From JAEVLT01 sp964484065 (GTDB lineage: Bacteria > Bacillota > Bacilli > Bacillales > Cytobacillaceae): 64,000 nucleotides of DNA. The stretch spans positions 11,761-75,760 of the forward strand of contig CAZAEW010000011.1 of NCBI GenBank assembly GCA_964484065.1. The letters run 5' to 3'. Under the pieces are notes generated by a model. The model was not told the origin of the DNA. It saw nothing but the letters and a program-made list of their open reading frames with translations, and did not search any database. Position 1 is the stretch's first letter. The number at the start of each line of letters is the position of its first letter. Positions 43,300-52,602 of this stretch are shown here, one piece after another. A program made the position numbers and the translations under genes.

Positions 43300-44433
43300 G
43301 TGATTATTTTTAGAAGAAGTCAAAAAAAAACACCCATCGAAATCATAAAAGCAGATTTAAAGCGAAAATTAGCCGGGACTGGGATGAATCCTCATCTAAC
43401 CAAAGAGGAGAAGACGGTTCTTGAGCGGATTCGCAGCCAAACAAAAGAGTGGAATCACAATAATGTTACGCGGACGAATGCCTATCTAAATTTTTATCAC
43501 GTACATCCTGAGATCCATTGGGCCTTCCTAGGTCATATGGTTTCGCGCAATGGCGGTTGGAATATGACAGATTTAAAGGGGGAGCTATTGTCAAGACTGT
43601 TGTCCAAAAAAGAAAAACAATCGTTTTTTTTCTTTTTGGAACGGGGAAATTGGCTGATCTTTCAAGACATTTACCCGCAATTTCTGCTTTACCATGAGAG
43701 CTTAAGACGGAATAAACCATTATTTCATCTTTTTTCCTTTTTAAATATTTCTTCATTTATGGAAACGCTGTGGAATTTTTTTTGGAATCATCAAAATGCC
43801 AGAATTCTTACTATCGCCTTAATTATTAACGAACAAAGCTACTTAGAAAAAAGAGTTGTGCAAAACCCCCTTTATCAAAACGAGGTTTTTAATAAGCTGG
43901 AATTCAAGCTTCAGGACTTACTATCCTTCAACCACATTCTTTTTCCGAGTTTAGTAAATGGAAGATTACATTTAACAGGGCAGACCCTCCATCATTTTGA
44001 TTCACTGGACGAACGAATCATGTTAGGGAAGCGTTTGTATGCCGTCCTGTTTAAAAACAATGAGTCCTTGGAAAGCGCAAAAGAGTGGGCTGACAGCCAT
44101 CCCCACACAGGGTCACGAAAGGATTACTGGCCCCTTATCTTTAATAATGTCAGGGAAGGACTTCCGGAAAAAAATTATCAGATAAGAATAAAGTCATGTC
44201 AGCTGAAACTGGGGGCAAGCAGAATTTTCAGCCCAAATCTAGAGAATGTTTGGAAAAATGTCAATCACGTTGAAGCCGAGTCCGGAGATTGGTTTAAAGA
44301 CTTGCAGGTTATGAATTATTTTTCTGATCTAGAGGAAGAAATCAACGGGGAGATTGAAAATGAATACTGTAAAACACTTGAAAGGCTTGAACTTGCAGCC
44401 ATTGCCAAAAAAGCGATTTCCGTATGGAATTAA
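43300..44433 (+). CDS. DUF2515 family protein (YppC-like)
   Basis: 377 residues starting GTG at 43300 after GGAGGAGGGG. Family features are VTRTNAYLNFYHVHPEIHWAFLGHMVSRNGGWNMTD in the N-terminal third (given here as the span of residues about 58-93) and the C-terminal helical DLEEEINGEI. Function unknown; found in Bacillaceae as YppC. Divergent from the cyclase and overlapping the next gene, so they form a two-gene unit. Confidence 0.82.
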   Translation: MIIFRRSQKKTPIEIIKADLKRKLAGTGMNPHLTKEEKTVLERIRSQTKEWNHNNVTRTNAYLNFYHVHPEIHWAFLGHMVSRNGGWNMTDLKGELLSRLLSKKEKQSFFFFLERGNWLIFQDIYPQFLLYHESLRRNKPLFHLFSFLNISSFMETLWNFFWNHQNARILTIALIINEQSYLEKRVVQNPLYQNEVFNKLEFKLQDLLSFNHILFPSLVNGRLHLTGQTLHHFDSLDERIMLGKRLYAVLFKNNESLESAKEWADSHPHTGSRKDYWPLIFNNVREGLPEKNYQIRIKSCQLKLGASRIFSPNLENVWKNVNHVEAESGDWFKDLQVMNYFSDLEEEINGEIENEYCKTLERLELAAIAKKAISVWN

Positions 44434-44824
44434 GCGCTTTTTTCCGGCTTCGTTATTATCATCCTTACTCGGAACCTATTTAGATCTTTTTTTTGTGGGA
44501 AATCATCTATACTATTTCCCAATCAGGCCATTTCCATCTATTTACACCATTAATATCTTTTTCACCTTAATTTTTCTGCCCTTATTTACGTTTATTTTTT
44601 TATATTTAATAGAAGGTTTTAAGAAGCAGGGAAGAGCTGTTCTCATTCTGTTTTTCAGCCTGGGGATGACCTTATTGGAAAAAGTATCGGAAGACATCGG
44701 ACTTTTTATTCATTCTGATGTCTGGAGCCATCTTTATACCTTCATAGGTAATGGAGTATTTCTCAACATTATTGTTTATTTTCATCAAAGGTTCAATAGA
44801 ATCAATGACAGCCAAGATTTCTAG
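44360..44824 (+). CDS. four-helix membrane protein (CBO0543-like)
   Basis: 154 residues. Four hydrophobic segments at about 30-48, 58-85, 95-115 and 130-145, with KRFFPASLLSSLLGTYLDL and a conserved GLFIHSDVWSHLYTF. The length and pattern resemble the CBO0543 family of small membrane proteins. ATG 44360 is seven bases after GGGGAG and overlaps the end of the DUF2515 gene by 74 bases in another frame. Confidence 0.65.
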   Translation: MNTVKHLKGLNLQPLPKKRFPYGIKRFFPASLLSSLLGTYLDLFFVGNHLYYFPIRPFPSIYTINIFFTLIFLPLFTFIFLYLIEGFKKQGRAVLILFFSLGMTLLEKVSEDIGLFIHSDVWSHLYTFIGNGVFLNIIVYFHQRFNRINDSQDF

Positions 44825-44838
44825 TCTCGGCTGTTTTG
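44808..44838 (+). terminator. terminator
   Basis: ACAGCCAAGA / TCTCGGCTGT followed by TTTT. Confidence 0.6.
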
Positions 44839-44928
44839 CTTATTGGTTTCCCAAGTGCGCTGGAAACTTTTCATTCTTGTACAAAAAGTGTATGATAATA
44901 ATGATTTTATGATTAGGAGTTGATATTA

Positions 44929-45366
44929 GTGGCAAAAAAAGGATACATACTTATGAAAAATGGCGATAAAATCGAATTCGATTTATTCCCAAATGAAGCG
45001 CCAGGAACAGTTGCAAACTTTGAAAAACTGGCTAATGAAGGGTTTTACAACGGACTTACTTTCCATCGTGTTATTCCCGGCTTTGTAAGCCAAGGCGGAT
45101 GCCCATACGGAACTGGAACCGGCGGCCCAGGCTATACGATCAAGTGCGAAACAGAAGGAAATCCGCATAAACATATTCCTGGAGCTTTTTCGATGGCCCA
45201 TGCTGGCAGAGATACAGGAGGAAGCCAATTTTTTATCGTCCATGAATCACAGCCTCATTTAGATGGAGTTCATACTGTTTTTGGACAGGTCACATCCGGA
45301 CTTGAGGCAGTAAAAGCCATGAAAAATGGCGATGTTATGGAAAAAGTAGAAGTATTTGATGCTTAA
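44929..45366 (+). CDS. ppiB: cyclophilin-type peptidyl-prolyl cis-trans isomerase
   Basis: 145 residues from GTG 44929 after AGGAGTTGATATTA. Catalyses proline isomerisation during protein folding in the cytoplasm. Cyclophilin core: NFEKLANEGFYNGLTFHRVIPGF, the catalytic Arg in FHRV, GGCPYGTGTGGPGY, FSMAHAG, GGSQFFIV, and HTVFGQV. Length equals B. subtilis PpiB. Own terminator at 45376. Confidence 0.95.
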   Translation: MAKKGYILMKNGDKIEFDLFPNEAPGTVANFEKLANEGFYNGLTFHRVIPGFVSQGGCPYGTGTGGPGYTIKCETEGNPHKHIPGAFSMAHAGRDTGGSQFFIVHESQPHLDGVHTVFGQVTSGLEAVKAMKNGDVMEKVEVFDA

Positions 45367-45375
45367 ATCTTTTTC

Positions 45376-45400
45376 AAAAGAGCCTTCGGGCTCTTTTTTT
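45376..45400 (+). terminator. terminator of ppiB
   Basis: AAAAGAGCC-ttcg-GGCTCTTTT tetraloop hairpin with T tail. Confidence 0.9.
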
Positions 45401-45448
45401 CTGAGTGAAACAAAATGAAACATAATTCAAGCAAGGAGATTTGGGGAA

Positions 45449-46207
45449 ATGATGAAACTGGTTTCTTGGAATGTAAACGGCCTTCGGGCTTGTGTTAAAA
45501 AAGGATTTTTAGATTATTTTCATCAAGTTGATGCAGATATTTTTTGTGTTCAGGAAACGAAACTTCAAGAAGGACAGATTCAGCTTGACCTGGATGGCTA
45601 CCATCAATTTTGGAATTATGCAGAAAAAAAGGGTTATTCGGGAACCGCTGTTTTTTCAAAAATTAAACCGCTATCAGTCAAATATGGTTTTGAAGAGGAT
45701 GACTCAGAACCTGAGGGAAGAATCCTCACATTAACTTTTGAAGATTTCTTTCTTATAAACGTGTATACTCCGAACTCTCAGAGAGACCTTGCCCGTTTGG
45801 ATTACCGTTTGGAATGGGAGGAAAAAATTTTTACTTACCTCCATCATCTTAATCAGCAAAAACCGATTATTCTTTGCGGTGATTTAAATGTTGCCCATCA
45901 AGAAATTGATTTAAAAAATGCTAAATCAAATTTAGGGAACTCCGGTTTTACACTAGAAGAACGAGGGAAAATGACAAATTTGCTCCAATCAGGATTTATT
46001 GACAGTTTCAGGCACTTCTACCGGGATAAAGAAGGGGCATACACTTGGTGGTCTTATATGAATAAGGTCCGCGAGCGTAATATTGGATGGCGTATCGATT
46101 ATTTTATTGTTTCGCAAAGCTGGAAGAATCGGCTGCGGGATGCCCATATTCATGCTGACATACTCGGCAGTGATCATTGCCCCGTTTTATTGGAAATTGA
46201 AGATTAA
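45449..46207 (+). CDS. exoA: exodeoxyribonuclease III / AP endonuclease
   Basis: 252 residues, the same length as B. subtilis ExoA. Repairs abasic sites. Motifs: LVSWNVNGLRACVKKGF, CVQETKLQEGQ (metal Glu), NVYTPNSQ, ILCGDLNVAHQEIDL, and the C-terminal GSDHCPVLLEI. Start ATG-ATG after AAGGAGATTTGG. Confidence 0.95.
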   Translation: MMKLVSWNVNGLRACVKKGFLDYFHQVDADIFCVQETKLQEGQIQLDLDGYHQFWNYAEKKGYSGTAVFSKIKPLSVKYGFEEDDSEPEGRILTLTFEDFFLINVYTPNSQRDLARLDYRLEWEEKIFTYLHHLNQQKPIILCGDLNVAHQEIDLKNAKSNLGNSGFTLEERGKMTNLLQSGFIDSFRHFYRDKEGAYTWWSYMNKVRERNIGWRIDYFIVSQSWKNRLRDAHIHADILGSDHCPVLLEIED

Positions 46208-46266
46208 TGCAGAAGAAACCGGAATACAATTATATAGCCTAATCATTTATAAAGCGGGGGATAAGC

Positions 46267-47043
46267 ATGGGCATGGAGCCAAAAAAGGATGTTCAAAAAC
46301 AGTTTGGCGAAAATGCGGATTCTTATGTGACAAGCCGCATTCATAAAGATGGAGAAGATTTACAAATATTATTAAAGATGGCCGCTCTTAATGGAACAGA
46401 GGAAGTTCTGGATATTGCCACCGGCGGCGGTCATACTGCTAATGGCTTTGCCCCTTTTGTTAAGAAAGTAACAGCCTTGGATCTTACCAAAGAAATGTTG
46501 TATGCGGCTGAAAAATTCATTAAGGGAAATGGGCACCAGAATGTTAAATTCATACAAGGCGATGCTGAAATGCTTCCTTTTCCTGATGAAAGCTTTGACG
46601 TTGTCGCGTGCCGAATTGCCCCCCATCATTTTCCGAATGTCAACAAATTTATATCGGAAACTTACCGAGTTCTAAAGAAACAAGGGCAGTTTTTATTGGA
46701 TGATAATGTTTCTCCTGAGGATGATGAGATGGACTCTTTTTACAATCTTATCGAAAAGAAAAGAGACTTCAGCCACCATCGAGCCTGGAAAAAATCTGAG
46801 TGGCTGAGGTTTCTTGAATTAGCTGGTTTTGAAATCTTGGAATGGCACCGGTTTGAAAAAACCTTTCAAGTTGAAACTTGGTGCAATATGATGAAGCTTT
46901 CCGATCATGACAGAGATGAACTGAACAAAATATTGATAAATGCATCAAGTAAAGTTAAAGAAAAATTTCGAATGCTTGTCCAAGATCAAAATGTTTATTC
47001 CTATCAAGCTGAATCAATGATTTTAAAAGCAAAAAAACGGTAA
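46267..47043 (+). CDS. class I SAM-dependent methyltransferase
   Basis: 258 residues, UbiE/YcgJ-like. SAM motif I is LDIATGGGHTANGFA, motif II region VKFIQGDAEMLPFPDESFDVVACR, and FLLDDNVSPEDDEMDSFYN follows. The substrate, probably a small molecule, cannot be assigned. ATG after GGGGGATAAGC. A terminator follows at 47047. Confidence 0.88.
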   Translation: MGMEPKKDVQKQFGENADSYVTSRIHKDGEDLQILLKMAALNGTEEVLDIATGGGHTANGFAPFVKKVTALDLTKEMLYAAEKFIKGNGHQNVKFIQGDAEMLPFPDESFDVVACRIAPHHFPNVNKFISETYRVLKKQGQFLLDDNVSPEDDEMDSFYNLIEKKRDFSHHRAWKKSEWLRFLELAGFEILEWHRFEKTFQVETWCNMMKLSDHDRDELNKILINASSKVKEKFRMLVQDQNVYSYQAESMILKAKKR

Positions 47044-47046
47044 TTT

Positions 47047-47080
47047 CCTCCGCTGCTCTTGGAGAAGCGGAGGTTTTTTA
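47047..47080 (+). terminator. terminator of the methyltransferase gene
   Basis: CCTCCGCT / AGCGGAGG followed by six T. Confidence 0.88.
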
Positions 47081-47131
47081 GCTGATAAATGCCCTTGAAT
47101 GCTTTTAGGCTCGCCATTCGGAAAGAATTCT

Positions 47132-47278
47132 TTATAACTCATTTAACGCTGTACCGTACTCGTCGAATTCAGGCATTTGCTCATTTTTAACTTTTGTTCC
47201 TTCCTCTTCCGCCAGTGAAAAATCGGAATGAATCTTCCTATTTTCCTCCATCTGAAAAAAATCACTTCCGTTATCCAT
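47132..47278 (-). CDS. small acidic protein, divergent from the germination operon
   Basis: 48 codons from ATG 47278, eight bases after GGAGGATTTCACG. Product begins MDNGSDFFQMEENRKIHSDF and is strongly acidic, with the end PEFDEYGTALNEL. No family recognised. It lies about 170 bases from, and diverges from, the germinant receptor operon. Confidence 0.55.
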   Translation of the reverse strand: MDNGSDFFQMEENRKIHSDFSLAEEEGTKVKNEQMPEFDEYGTALNEL

Positions 47279-47450
47279 CGTGAAATCCTCCTTTTTTCTA
47301 AATCCTGTTATTTTATTATGCGTTCTTTTGAAAAAGGATTATACATTCATTCATTTTAAAAAAATCAATGAACTTCATTGCCCCTGTGATAAATATTCTA
47401 GCGAATTAATGGAAATATTATGTTTAGTTATGAATGAAAGGGAAGATGGC

Positions 47451-48989
47451 ATGTTTCAAAAAAAGACTTTAATGGCAGAAAGCAATCCAACTCAAGATCA
47501 TCCCTCTTCTAATTTATCTCGTTCACTAGATATAAATATTGAATTGTTTTACGGTTTGTTTCACAACGATGAAACGATTGCAGTTCGAAAATTTCAGAAT
47601 AAATTTCTCGAAACAGCGAAATGTGCCGTCATCTATATCGATGGCATGATTAACACTGAAGTATTGAATGAAAATATTATTCAGCCTGTTTTACATCAAA
47701 ACTTGGGTCAGGATATTAATCAGCGTAATTTATTAGCAGAATTACAGTATAAAATCATTGTTACCAATAATGTTGAAATGTCCAATGACATCAATAAACT
47801 AGTCATGTCCTTAATTGAAGGAGAGACGATTTTTCTATTAGAAGGCTATGACAGCGCATTAGTCATTTCATCACAAGGATGGAAAGCGAGAGCTATTTCT
47901 GAACCCAGTTCTGCCAGGGTTATCAGAGGACCGAGAGAGGGGTTTACAGAAGCCATTACAACAAACCTGACCCTCATCAGAAGGATCATAAAGAACAATG
48001 ATCTGAAATTTCAATTTAGGGAACTTGGGGAAAGAACACGGACAAAAATTTGTATTTGTTATATAGAGGGATTAGCGGTTGACGAAATACTGCGTGAACT
48101 GGAAAAACGTTTAGATGAGATCAAAATCGATGGTATTCTTGATTCCGGTTATATTCAGGAGCTGATTCGAGATGCCCCTTTTTCCGTTTTTGAAACCGTG
48201 GGCTACAGTGAACGACCGGATGTTGTATCCGCTAAACTGCTTGAAGGCAGGATAGCTCTTTTTGTAGATGGAAGCCCGTTCGTTCTAACTGTCCCTTATG
48301 TATTTATCGAAGGACTTCAAGCAAATGAAGATTATTATAATAACTTTATTTTTGCTTCGTTTAACCGATTGTTAAGAGCAGGGGCCATGATTGTGGCCAT
48401 CAGCCTCCCGGCCATCTATCTGTCGATTGTCACTTATCATCAGGAATTAATCCCTACTCCGCTGTTGTTAAGTATATCAGCCTCAAGGCAGGGAGTACCC
48501 TTTCCAACAGGTTTTTCACTATTTATCATGCTGTTAGTTTTCGATGTCATTCGCGAAGCAGGAATAAGAATGCCATCAACCATCGGTCAGGCTGTCAATA
48601 TCGTCGGGACTTTGGTATTAGGACAGGCTGCCGTTGAAGCAAAACTGGTAAGTGCTCCTGTTGTCATTATTACAGCTCTTTCCGGAATCATGAAATTATT
48701 AAGTCCTTTTACACTTGGTTCAATTGCAATCTTACGAATTATTTTATTATTGATTGCTTCCGTAATCGGAATCTACGGATATATTTTCGGGATGATTTTA
48801 ATTATCATCCACATGATGAACATCCGTTCCTTCGGCGTCCCTTATATGCTAGGTTTATCCTCCATGAAAAACCATAATGGACAAGATATTTGGATCCGCT
48901 CTCCATGGTGGACAATGACGTTACGGCCAAAAATAATTGGTGCGAGGAATCTGACAAGACAAGTAGTCAGTAAAACCAAAAGGAAATAA
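47451..48989 (+). CDS. gerKA: germinant receptor A subunit (GerA family)
   Basis: 512 residues from ATG 47451 with AAAGGGAAG upstream; longer in-frame readings lack a ribosome site. Soluble N-terminal domain (about 1-300) then four to five membrane helices. Family blocks: VIYIDGMI, RVIRGPREGFTEAITTNLTLIRRIIK, DELGER-like FRELGERTRT, SERPDVVSAKLLEGRIALFVDGSP, and SASRQGVPFPT. In the spore inner membrane it senses nutrients with the B and C subunits. The symbol denotes the GerK-type class; the actual germinant is unknown. Confidence 0.93.
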   Translation: MFQKKTLMAESNPTQDHPSSNLSRSLDINIELFYGLFHNDETIAVRKFQNKFLETAKCAVIYIDGMINTEVLNENIIQPVLHQNLGQDINQRNLLAELQYKIIVTNNVEMSNDINKLVMSLIEGETIFLLEGYDSALVISSQGWKARAISEPSSARVIRGPREGFTEAITTNLTLIRRIIKNNDLKFQFRELGERTRTKICICYIEGLAVDEILRELEKRLDEIKIDGILDSGYIQELIRDAPFSVFETVGYSERPDVVSAKLLEGRIALFVDGSPFVLTVPYVFIEGLQANEDYYNNFIFASFNRLLRAGAMIVAISLPAIYLSIVTYHQELIPTPLLLSISASRQGVPFPTGFSLFIMLLVFDVIREAGIRMPSTIGQAVNIVGTLVLGQAAVEAKLVSAPVVIITALSGIMKLLSPFTLGSIAILRIILLLIASVIGIYGYIFGMILIIIHMMNIRSFGVPYMLGLSSMKNHNGQDIWIRSPWWTMTLRPKIIGARNLTRQVVSKTKRK

Positions 48990-50152
48990 TGGATATGAAG
49001 AGCAGGACATTGTACCGATTATTCGTTGTTATGCTTCTTTTCATCATGATACTGACCGGCTGCTGGAACTATCGTGAAGTGGATAAATTAACGATTGTTG
49101 CTGGATTTGCCATCGACAAAGGGAAGCAAAGCAAATATCAAATAACAGTTGAAATCGTCGAAATTTCTGGCGGAATGGAATCAAAACCTATTTCCAGAAC
49201 TATAACCATATATGGAAATACCATTTTTGATGCTGTACGGAATGAAATTTCATTATCAGGGAAAAAACTGTATTGGGGCCATAATAAAGTGGTGATTTTA
49301 AGCAAAGAGATCGCCAAGGAAGGGGCTTTAGGGGTAGCAGATTGGATTAACCGTGATTCAGAAACAAGATCAGATGTTCTGCTCCTGGTTTCAAAGGAAA
49401 AAACAGCAAAAGAAATCCTTGAAGCCAAGGGCGTCACGAATGATATTGTTTCTTTTGAATTAGCCGAAATGGCAAAAAATGAAAAATCATTAAGTAAAGC
49501 TCCCATTACAGAATTATGGGAATTTGTAAATGAACTGGAAGCCTTAGGAATGGTTGCAACACTGCCTTCTGTTAACTTAAAGAAAAGCAATCATCAGTAC
49601 TCCCCACAAATTTTGGGGACAGCCGTTTTTCAAAAAGATAAATTACTTGGCTTTTTAGGTGGGAAAGAAACGAAGAATTTTTTATTTTTATTGGATAAAG
49701 TAAAAGGGGGTCTGTTGATTACCAATGAGCATTTAGGGAATCTCAGTACTCCGGTTACTTTAGAAATATTCAAGAACAAAACGAAAATTAAGCCAATCAT
49801 AAAGCAGAACAGGATCACATTCGACATTCAAATTAAGACAACAGTTGCTTTGGATGAAGTAAGCGGAAGCATTACCTCCTTGGATGAGAAAACGATCGAA
49901 AGTATTAAAAAAGCAGCTGAAGAAGAAGTAAAATCTCGAGTCGTACATTGTGTCAAACTCATACAAAAATCCTATGGAGTTGATATTTTTGGTTTTGGCT
50001 CAAGGCTTCGGGAAGAAAAGCCAAATGTTTGGAATAAAGTGGCCCGGAACTGGGAAAAAGGAATCTTCAAAGATGTCAAGGTAAATGTTAAGTCTGCAAT
50101 TAGTATTAAAGGAACCGGTATGTTATCAAAAACAATTGAAAAGGCAGAATAA
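48989..50152 (+). CDS. gerKC: germinant receptor C subunit lipoprotein
   Basis: 387 residues. Signal peptide with lipobox ILTGC followed by WNYREVDKLTIVAGFAID, the hallmark start of Ger(x)C proteins. Three-domain lipoprotein anchored outside the inner spore membrane. TAATG overlap with the A gene indicates translational coupling. Confidence 0.94.
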   Translation: MDMKSRTLYRLFVVMLLFIMILTGCWNYREVDKLTIVAGFAIDKGKQSKYQITVEIVEISGGMESKPISRTITIYGNTIFDAVRNEISLSGKKLYWGHNKVVILSKEIAKEGALGVADWINRDSETRSDVLLLVSKEKTAKEILEAKGVTNDIVSFELAEMAKNEKSLSKAPITELWEFVNELEALGMVATLPSVNLKKSNHQYSPQILGTAVFQKDKLLGFLGGKETKNFLFLLDKVKGGLLITNEHLGNLSTPVTLEIFKNKTKIKPIIKQNRITFDIQIKTTVALDEVSGSITSLDEKTIESIKKAAEEEVKSRVVHCVKLIQKSYGVDIFGFGSRLREEKPNVWNKVARNWEKGIFKDVKVNVKSAISIKGTGMLSKTIEKAE

Positions 50153-50153
50153 T

Positions 50154-50363
50154 ATGATCATCATTACAATTTTTGGGTATGGTTTATTGGCAGCATATGA
50201 GTTGATTCCACTGTATAAACAAAAACAATGGCGAGAATTTTGGATTAATTCTTTTCTATCCGTTTGCTCCTTTATAATGGCAATCTTTCTGACATTAGGT
50301 ATTAAAATTCCCAGCCCTTCAAAACCAATTACCCAGTTCGTTCTATTTATGCTTGGAAAGTAG
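50154..50363 (+). CDS. small two-helix membrane protein, germinant receptor D subunit type
   Basis: 69 residues with two hydrophobic segments (IIITIFGYGLLAAYELI and FWINSFLSVCSFIMAIFLTL) joined by a basic loop KQKQWRE. This is the pattern of the small D proteins found with some GerA-type receptors that modulate germination. It starts one base after the C gene stop and sits inside the operon. Confidence 0.8.
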   Translation: MIIITIFGYGLLAAYELIPLYKQKQWREFWINSFLSVCSFIMAIFLTLGIKIPSPSKPITQFVLFMLGK

Positions 50364-50370
50364 GCGAAAC

Positions 50371-51465
50371 ATGCGAAAAGAGATCATCACCAATAAAGAA
50401 GCCATTTGTCTATTAGTCATTTTTTACTTTGGCAGTTCCTTTCTTCTTGGTATTTCAAATGAAGCAAAAAATGATGGGTGGATAAGCGGGATTTTCGGCT
50501 TGATATTTGTAACTCCCATGATTTTTGCCTATATTCGAGTCCTGTTCCTCTTTCCCGGGAAAGATTTATATGAAATTTTCGATTTGACATTTGGAAAAGC
50601 CGTCGGGAAGATTTTTTCCGTCCTTTACATTTGGTATTCCTTCCATCTTGGGGCCCTTGTGATTCGAAACTTTGGCGAATTTGTCAACACCGTTGCCATG
50701 CCGGAAACACCCATGTTCGTCTCGATGCTCTGTTTAACATTTGTGAGTATCACCAGTGTTAAATCGGGTGTTGAAGTATTGGCCAGAACAAGTACTTATT
50801 TACTGCCGTTGCTTCTGTTCATTACTATGTCGGTTCAATTAATGGGATTTCCTCTATTGGATTTCCGAAAAATAAAACCATTTTTCGGAAATGGACTGCC
50901 GGTTGTTCTTAAAGGGGGAGCAGTTGCATTTTCCTTCCCGTTTGCCGAATCCGTTCTTTTCCTCGCCGTTTTTTCCTCTTTAAAAGGGAAAGAATCAATT
51001 AAAAAGGTATACTTAATCGGGACAATCATTGGCGGATTATTAATCATTCTAACTACGTTAAGAAATATCTTAATTTTAGGGGGAATACAAGCAAAATTTT
51101 ATTTTCCATCCCATGTAGCTGTCAGCAGGATCAGCATAGGAGATTTTTTGCAAAGAATCGAATTAACGGTTGCTCTTGTTTTTGTCGTCAGTGTATTTGT
51201 AAAAACGAGTGTTTGTTTATTGGTTGCCTGTAAAGGAATTGCACACCTTTTTCTGTTAGACTACCGATCCATCGTTATTCAAATGGGGCTGATTATGCTT
51301 TATTTCTCTTATTCCCTTTATGACAGCATCATGGAAATGGCTCATTGGGCGTTTACGACTTATTTTTATTATGCTTTTCCATTTCAAGTGATCTTTCCGG
51401 TTGTTTTATTGATTACGGCAGAAATAAAAGTGAGAAGAAGAAAAAAAACAGCTGCTTTCATATAA
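50371..51465 (+). CDS. gerKB: germinant receptor B subunit
   Basis: 364 residues from ATG 50371. APC-superfamily-like transporter fold with about 10 membrane segments, GerB/spore permease family: ITNKEAICLLVIFYFGSSFL, DLYEIFDLTFGKAVGKIFSV, and the substrate-site region GAVAFSFPFAESVLFLAVF. B subunits determine germinant specificity. Completes the A-C-D-B operon. Confidence 0.93.
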   Translation: MRKEIITNKEAICLLVIFYFGSSFLLGISNEAKNDGWISGIFGLIFVTPMIFAYIRVLFLFPGKDLYEIFDLTFGKAVGKIFSVLYIWYSFHLGALVIRNFGEFVNTVAMPETPMFVSMLCLTFVSITSVKSGVEVLARTSTYLLPLLLFITMSVQLMGFPLLDFRKIKPFFGNGLPVVLKGGAVAFSFPFAESVLFLAVFSSLKGKESIKKVYLIGTIIGGLLIILTTLRNILILGGIQAKFYFPSHVAVSRISIGDFLQRIELTVALVFVVSVFVKTSVCLLVACKGIAHLFLLDYRSIVIQMGLIMLYFSYSLYDSIMEMAHWAFTTYFYYAFPFQVIFPVVLLITAEIKVRRRKKTAAFI

Positions 51466-51481
51466 ATAAGCAGCTGTTTTT
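51445..51481. terminator. bidirectional terminator
   Basis: AAAACAGCTGCTT / AAGCAGCTGTTTT between gerKB and the YitT-like gene; the gerKB stop lies in the loop. Confidence 0.85.
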
Positions 51482-51491
51482 CTCATCATTT

Positions 51492-52313
51492 TTATTCTCT
51501 TCGGAACTTTCCCATTACCTCAATCGCCTTGGTAATATGAACAAAAGCAGATGGATCATGTTGGCGAATGGTTTCTTTCGTTTCCGACAGCTCATATTTC
51601 GTTATGACTGTAGTCAAAACTTTTTTGGGATGATGGGAAAAAGCTCCTTCTGCATCCGTCATGGTGATCCCTCGTTGATGTAAATTTAACAAGCTTTCCG
51701 TTAACTCCTGCCATCTTTCTGTCACAATAGTAACGGCAATTTTTGTATGGCTTGTATGAACCACATCCACAGCTCTTCCAGATGCAAACAATGCGAATAG
51801 GGTATAGAGGGTATGATCTGTTCCGAACACAAATGCAGACGTAATAACAACCGCCATGTTCATATATGTATTTAAATGGCCAACAGAAAGATCTTTCTTT
51901 TTTGACAGAATCACACTGATTATATCTGTGCCTCCCCCTGATCCCCCAAGCCTGATAATTGCGCCAATGCACAATCCAATTAAAACCCCTCCAAAGACGG
52001 AGGAAGACAAGATGTCATTGCTAAATGGCTCCACTGGGATTATTCTCATCGATAATGACAGCAATGTAACGGAATAAATGGTTAAAAACATAAACCTTTT
52101 TCCTAAGTAATAGTTGCCTAGGAAAAATAAAGGAAGATTTATAATCAGAATAATCCACCCCGTATTAATATGGGTGAAATGATTAATAACGATGGCTATC
52201 CCGCTGACCCCTCCGGTCAGCACCTTATGTGGAATAAGAAAAGAATTCATGGAATAGGCCATGAGAACAACGGAGACTGTTATACCAATAAATTGAATAA
52301 GCGTACGTTTCAT
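51492..52313 (-). CDS. YitT family membrane protein (DUF161/DUF2179)
   Basis: 273 residues from ATG 52313 after GAGGTGCTTTCGG. Five to six membrane helices with the family motifs NSFLIPHKVLTGGVSGIAIV, LGGSGGGTDIISVIL and FGTDHTLYTLFALF, then a cytosolic DUF2179 domain (TIVTERWQELTESLL, RGITMTDAEGAFS, KVLTTVI). Function unsettled in most paralogues. Confidence 0.9.
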   Translation of the reverse strand: MKRTLIQFIGITVSVVLMAYSMNSFLIPHKVLTGGVSGIAIVINHFTHINTGWIILIINLPLFFLGNYYLGKRFMFLTIYSVTLLSLSMRIIPVEPFSNDILSSSVFGGVLIGLCIGAIIRLGGSGGGTDIISVILSKKKDLSVGHLNTYMNMAVVITSAFVFGTDHTLYTLFALFASGRAVDVVHTSHTKIAVTIVTERWQELTESLLNLHQRGITMTDAEGAFSHHPKKVLTTVITKYELSETKETIRQHDPSAFVHITKAIEVMGKFRRE

Positions 52314-52602
52314 CCGAAAGCACCTCAGTATTTTACTTTTTCGATAAGTGCAGCACAATCTTAAATTTTGCATCTAAATAAAGAAATATTAAATAAATTT
52401 TTGACAAAAATCAATAGGTGAAGGCTAAATAAGATTTTTTAAAAAAATTATAGTGTAATAGTTTTCGATTTTGTCAAAAATAAATAGAAGTATTTGTTTC
52501 TTTTTAATTCAATTAATGTATACTATATATTAATAAGTATAACACATTTACTCGTTTTTAAATGATATGTGCTTTATTACTTTGCAGAAAGGGGGGGATC
52601 CT

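Noticed and set aside
52398..52481. Distant inverted repeat TTTTGACAAAAATC / GATTTTGTCAAAA upstream of ccpN
   Set aside because: AT-rich, imperfect, and better read as two divergent TTGACA-type -35 elements, whose -10 partners are poorly spaced; not strong enough to list.
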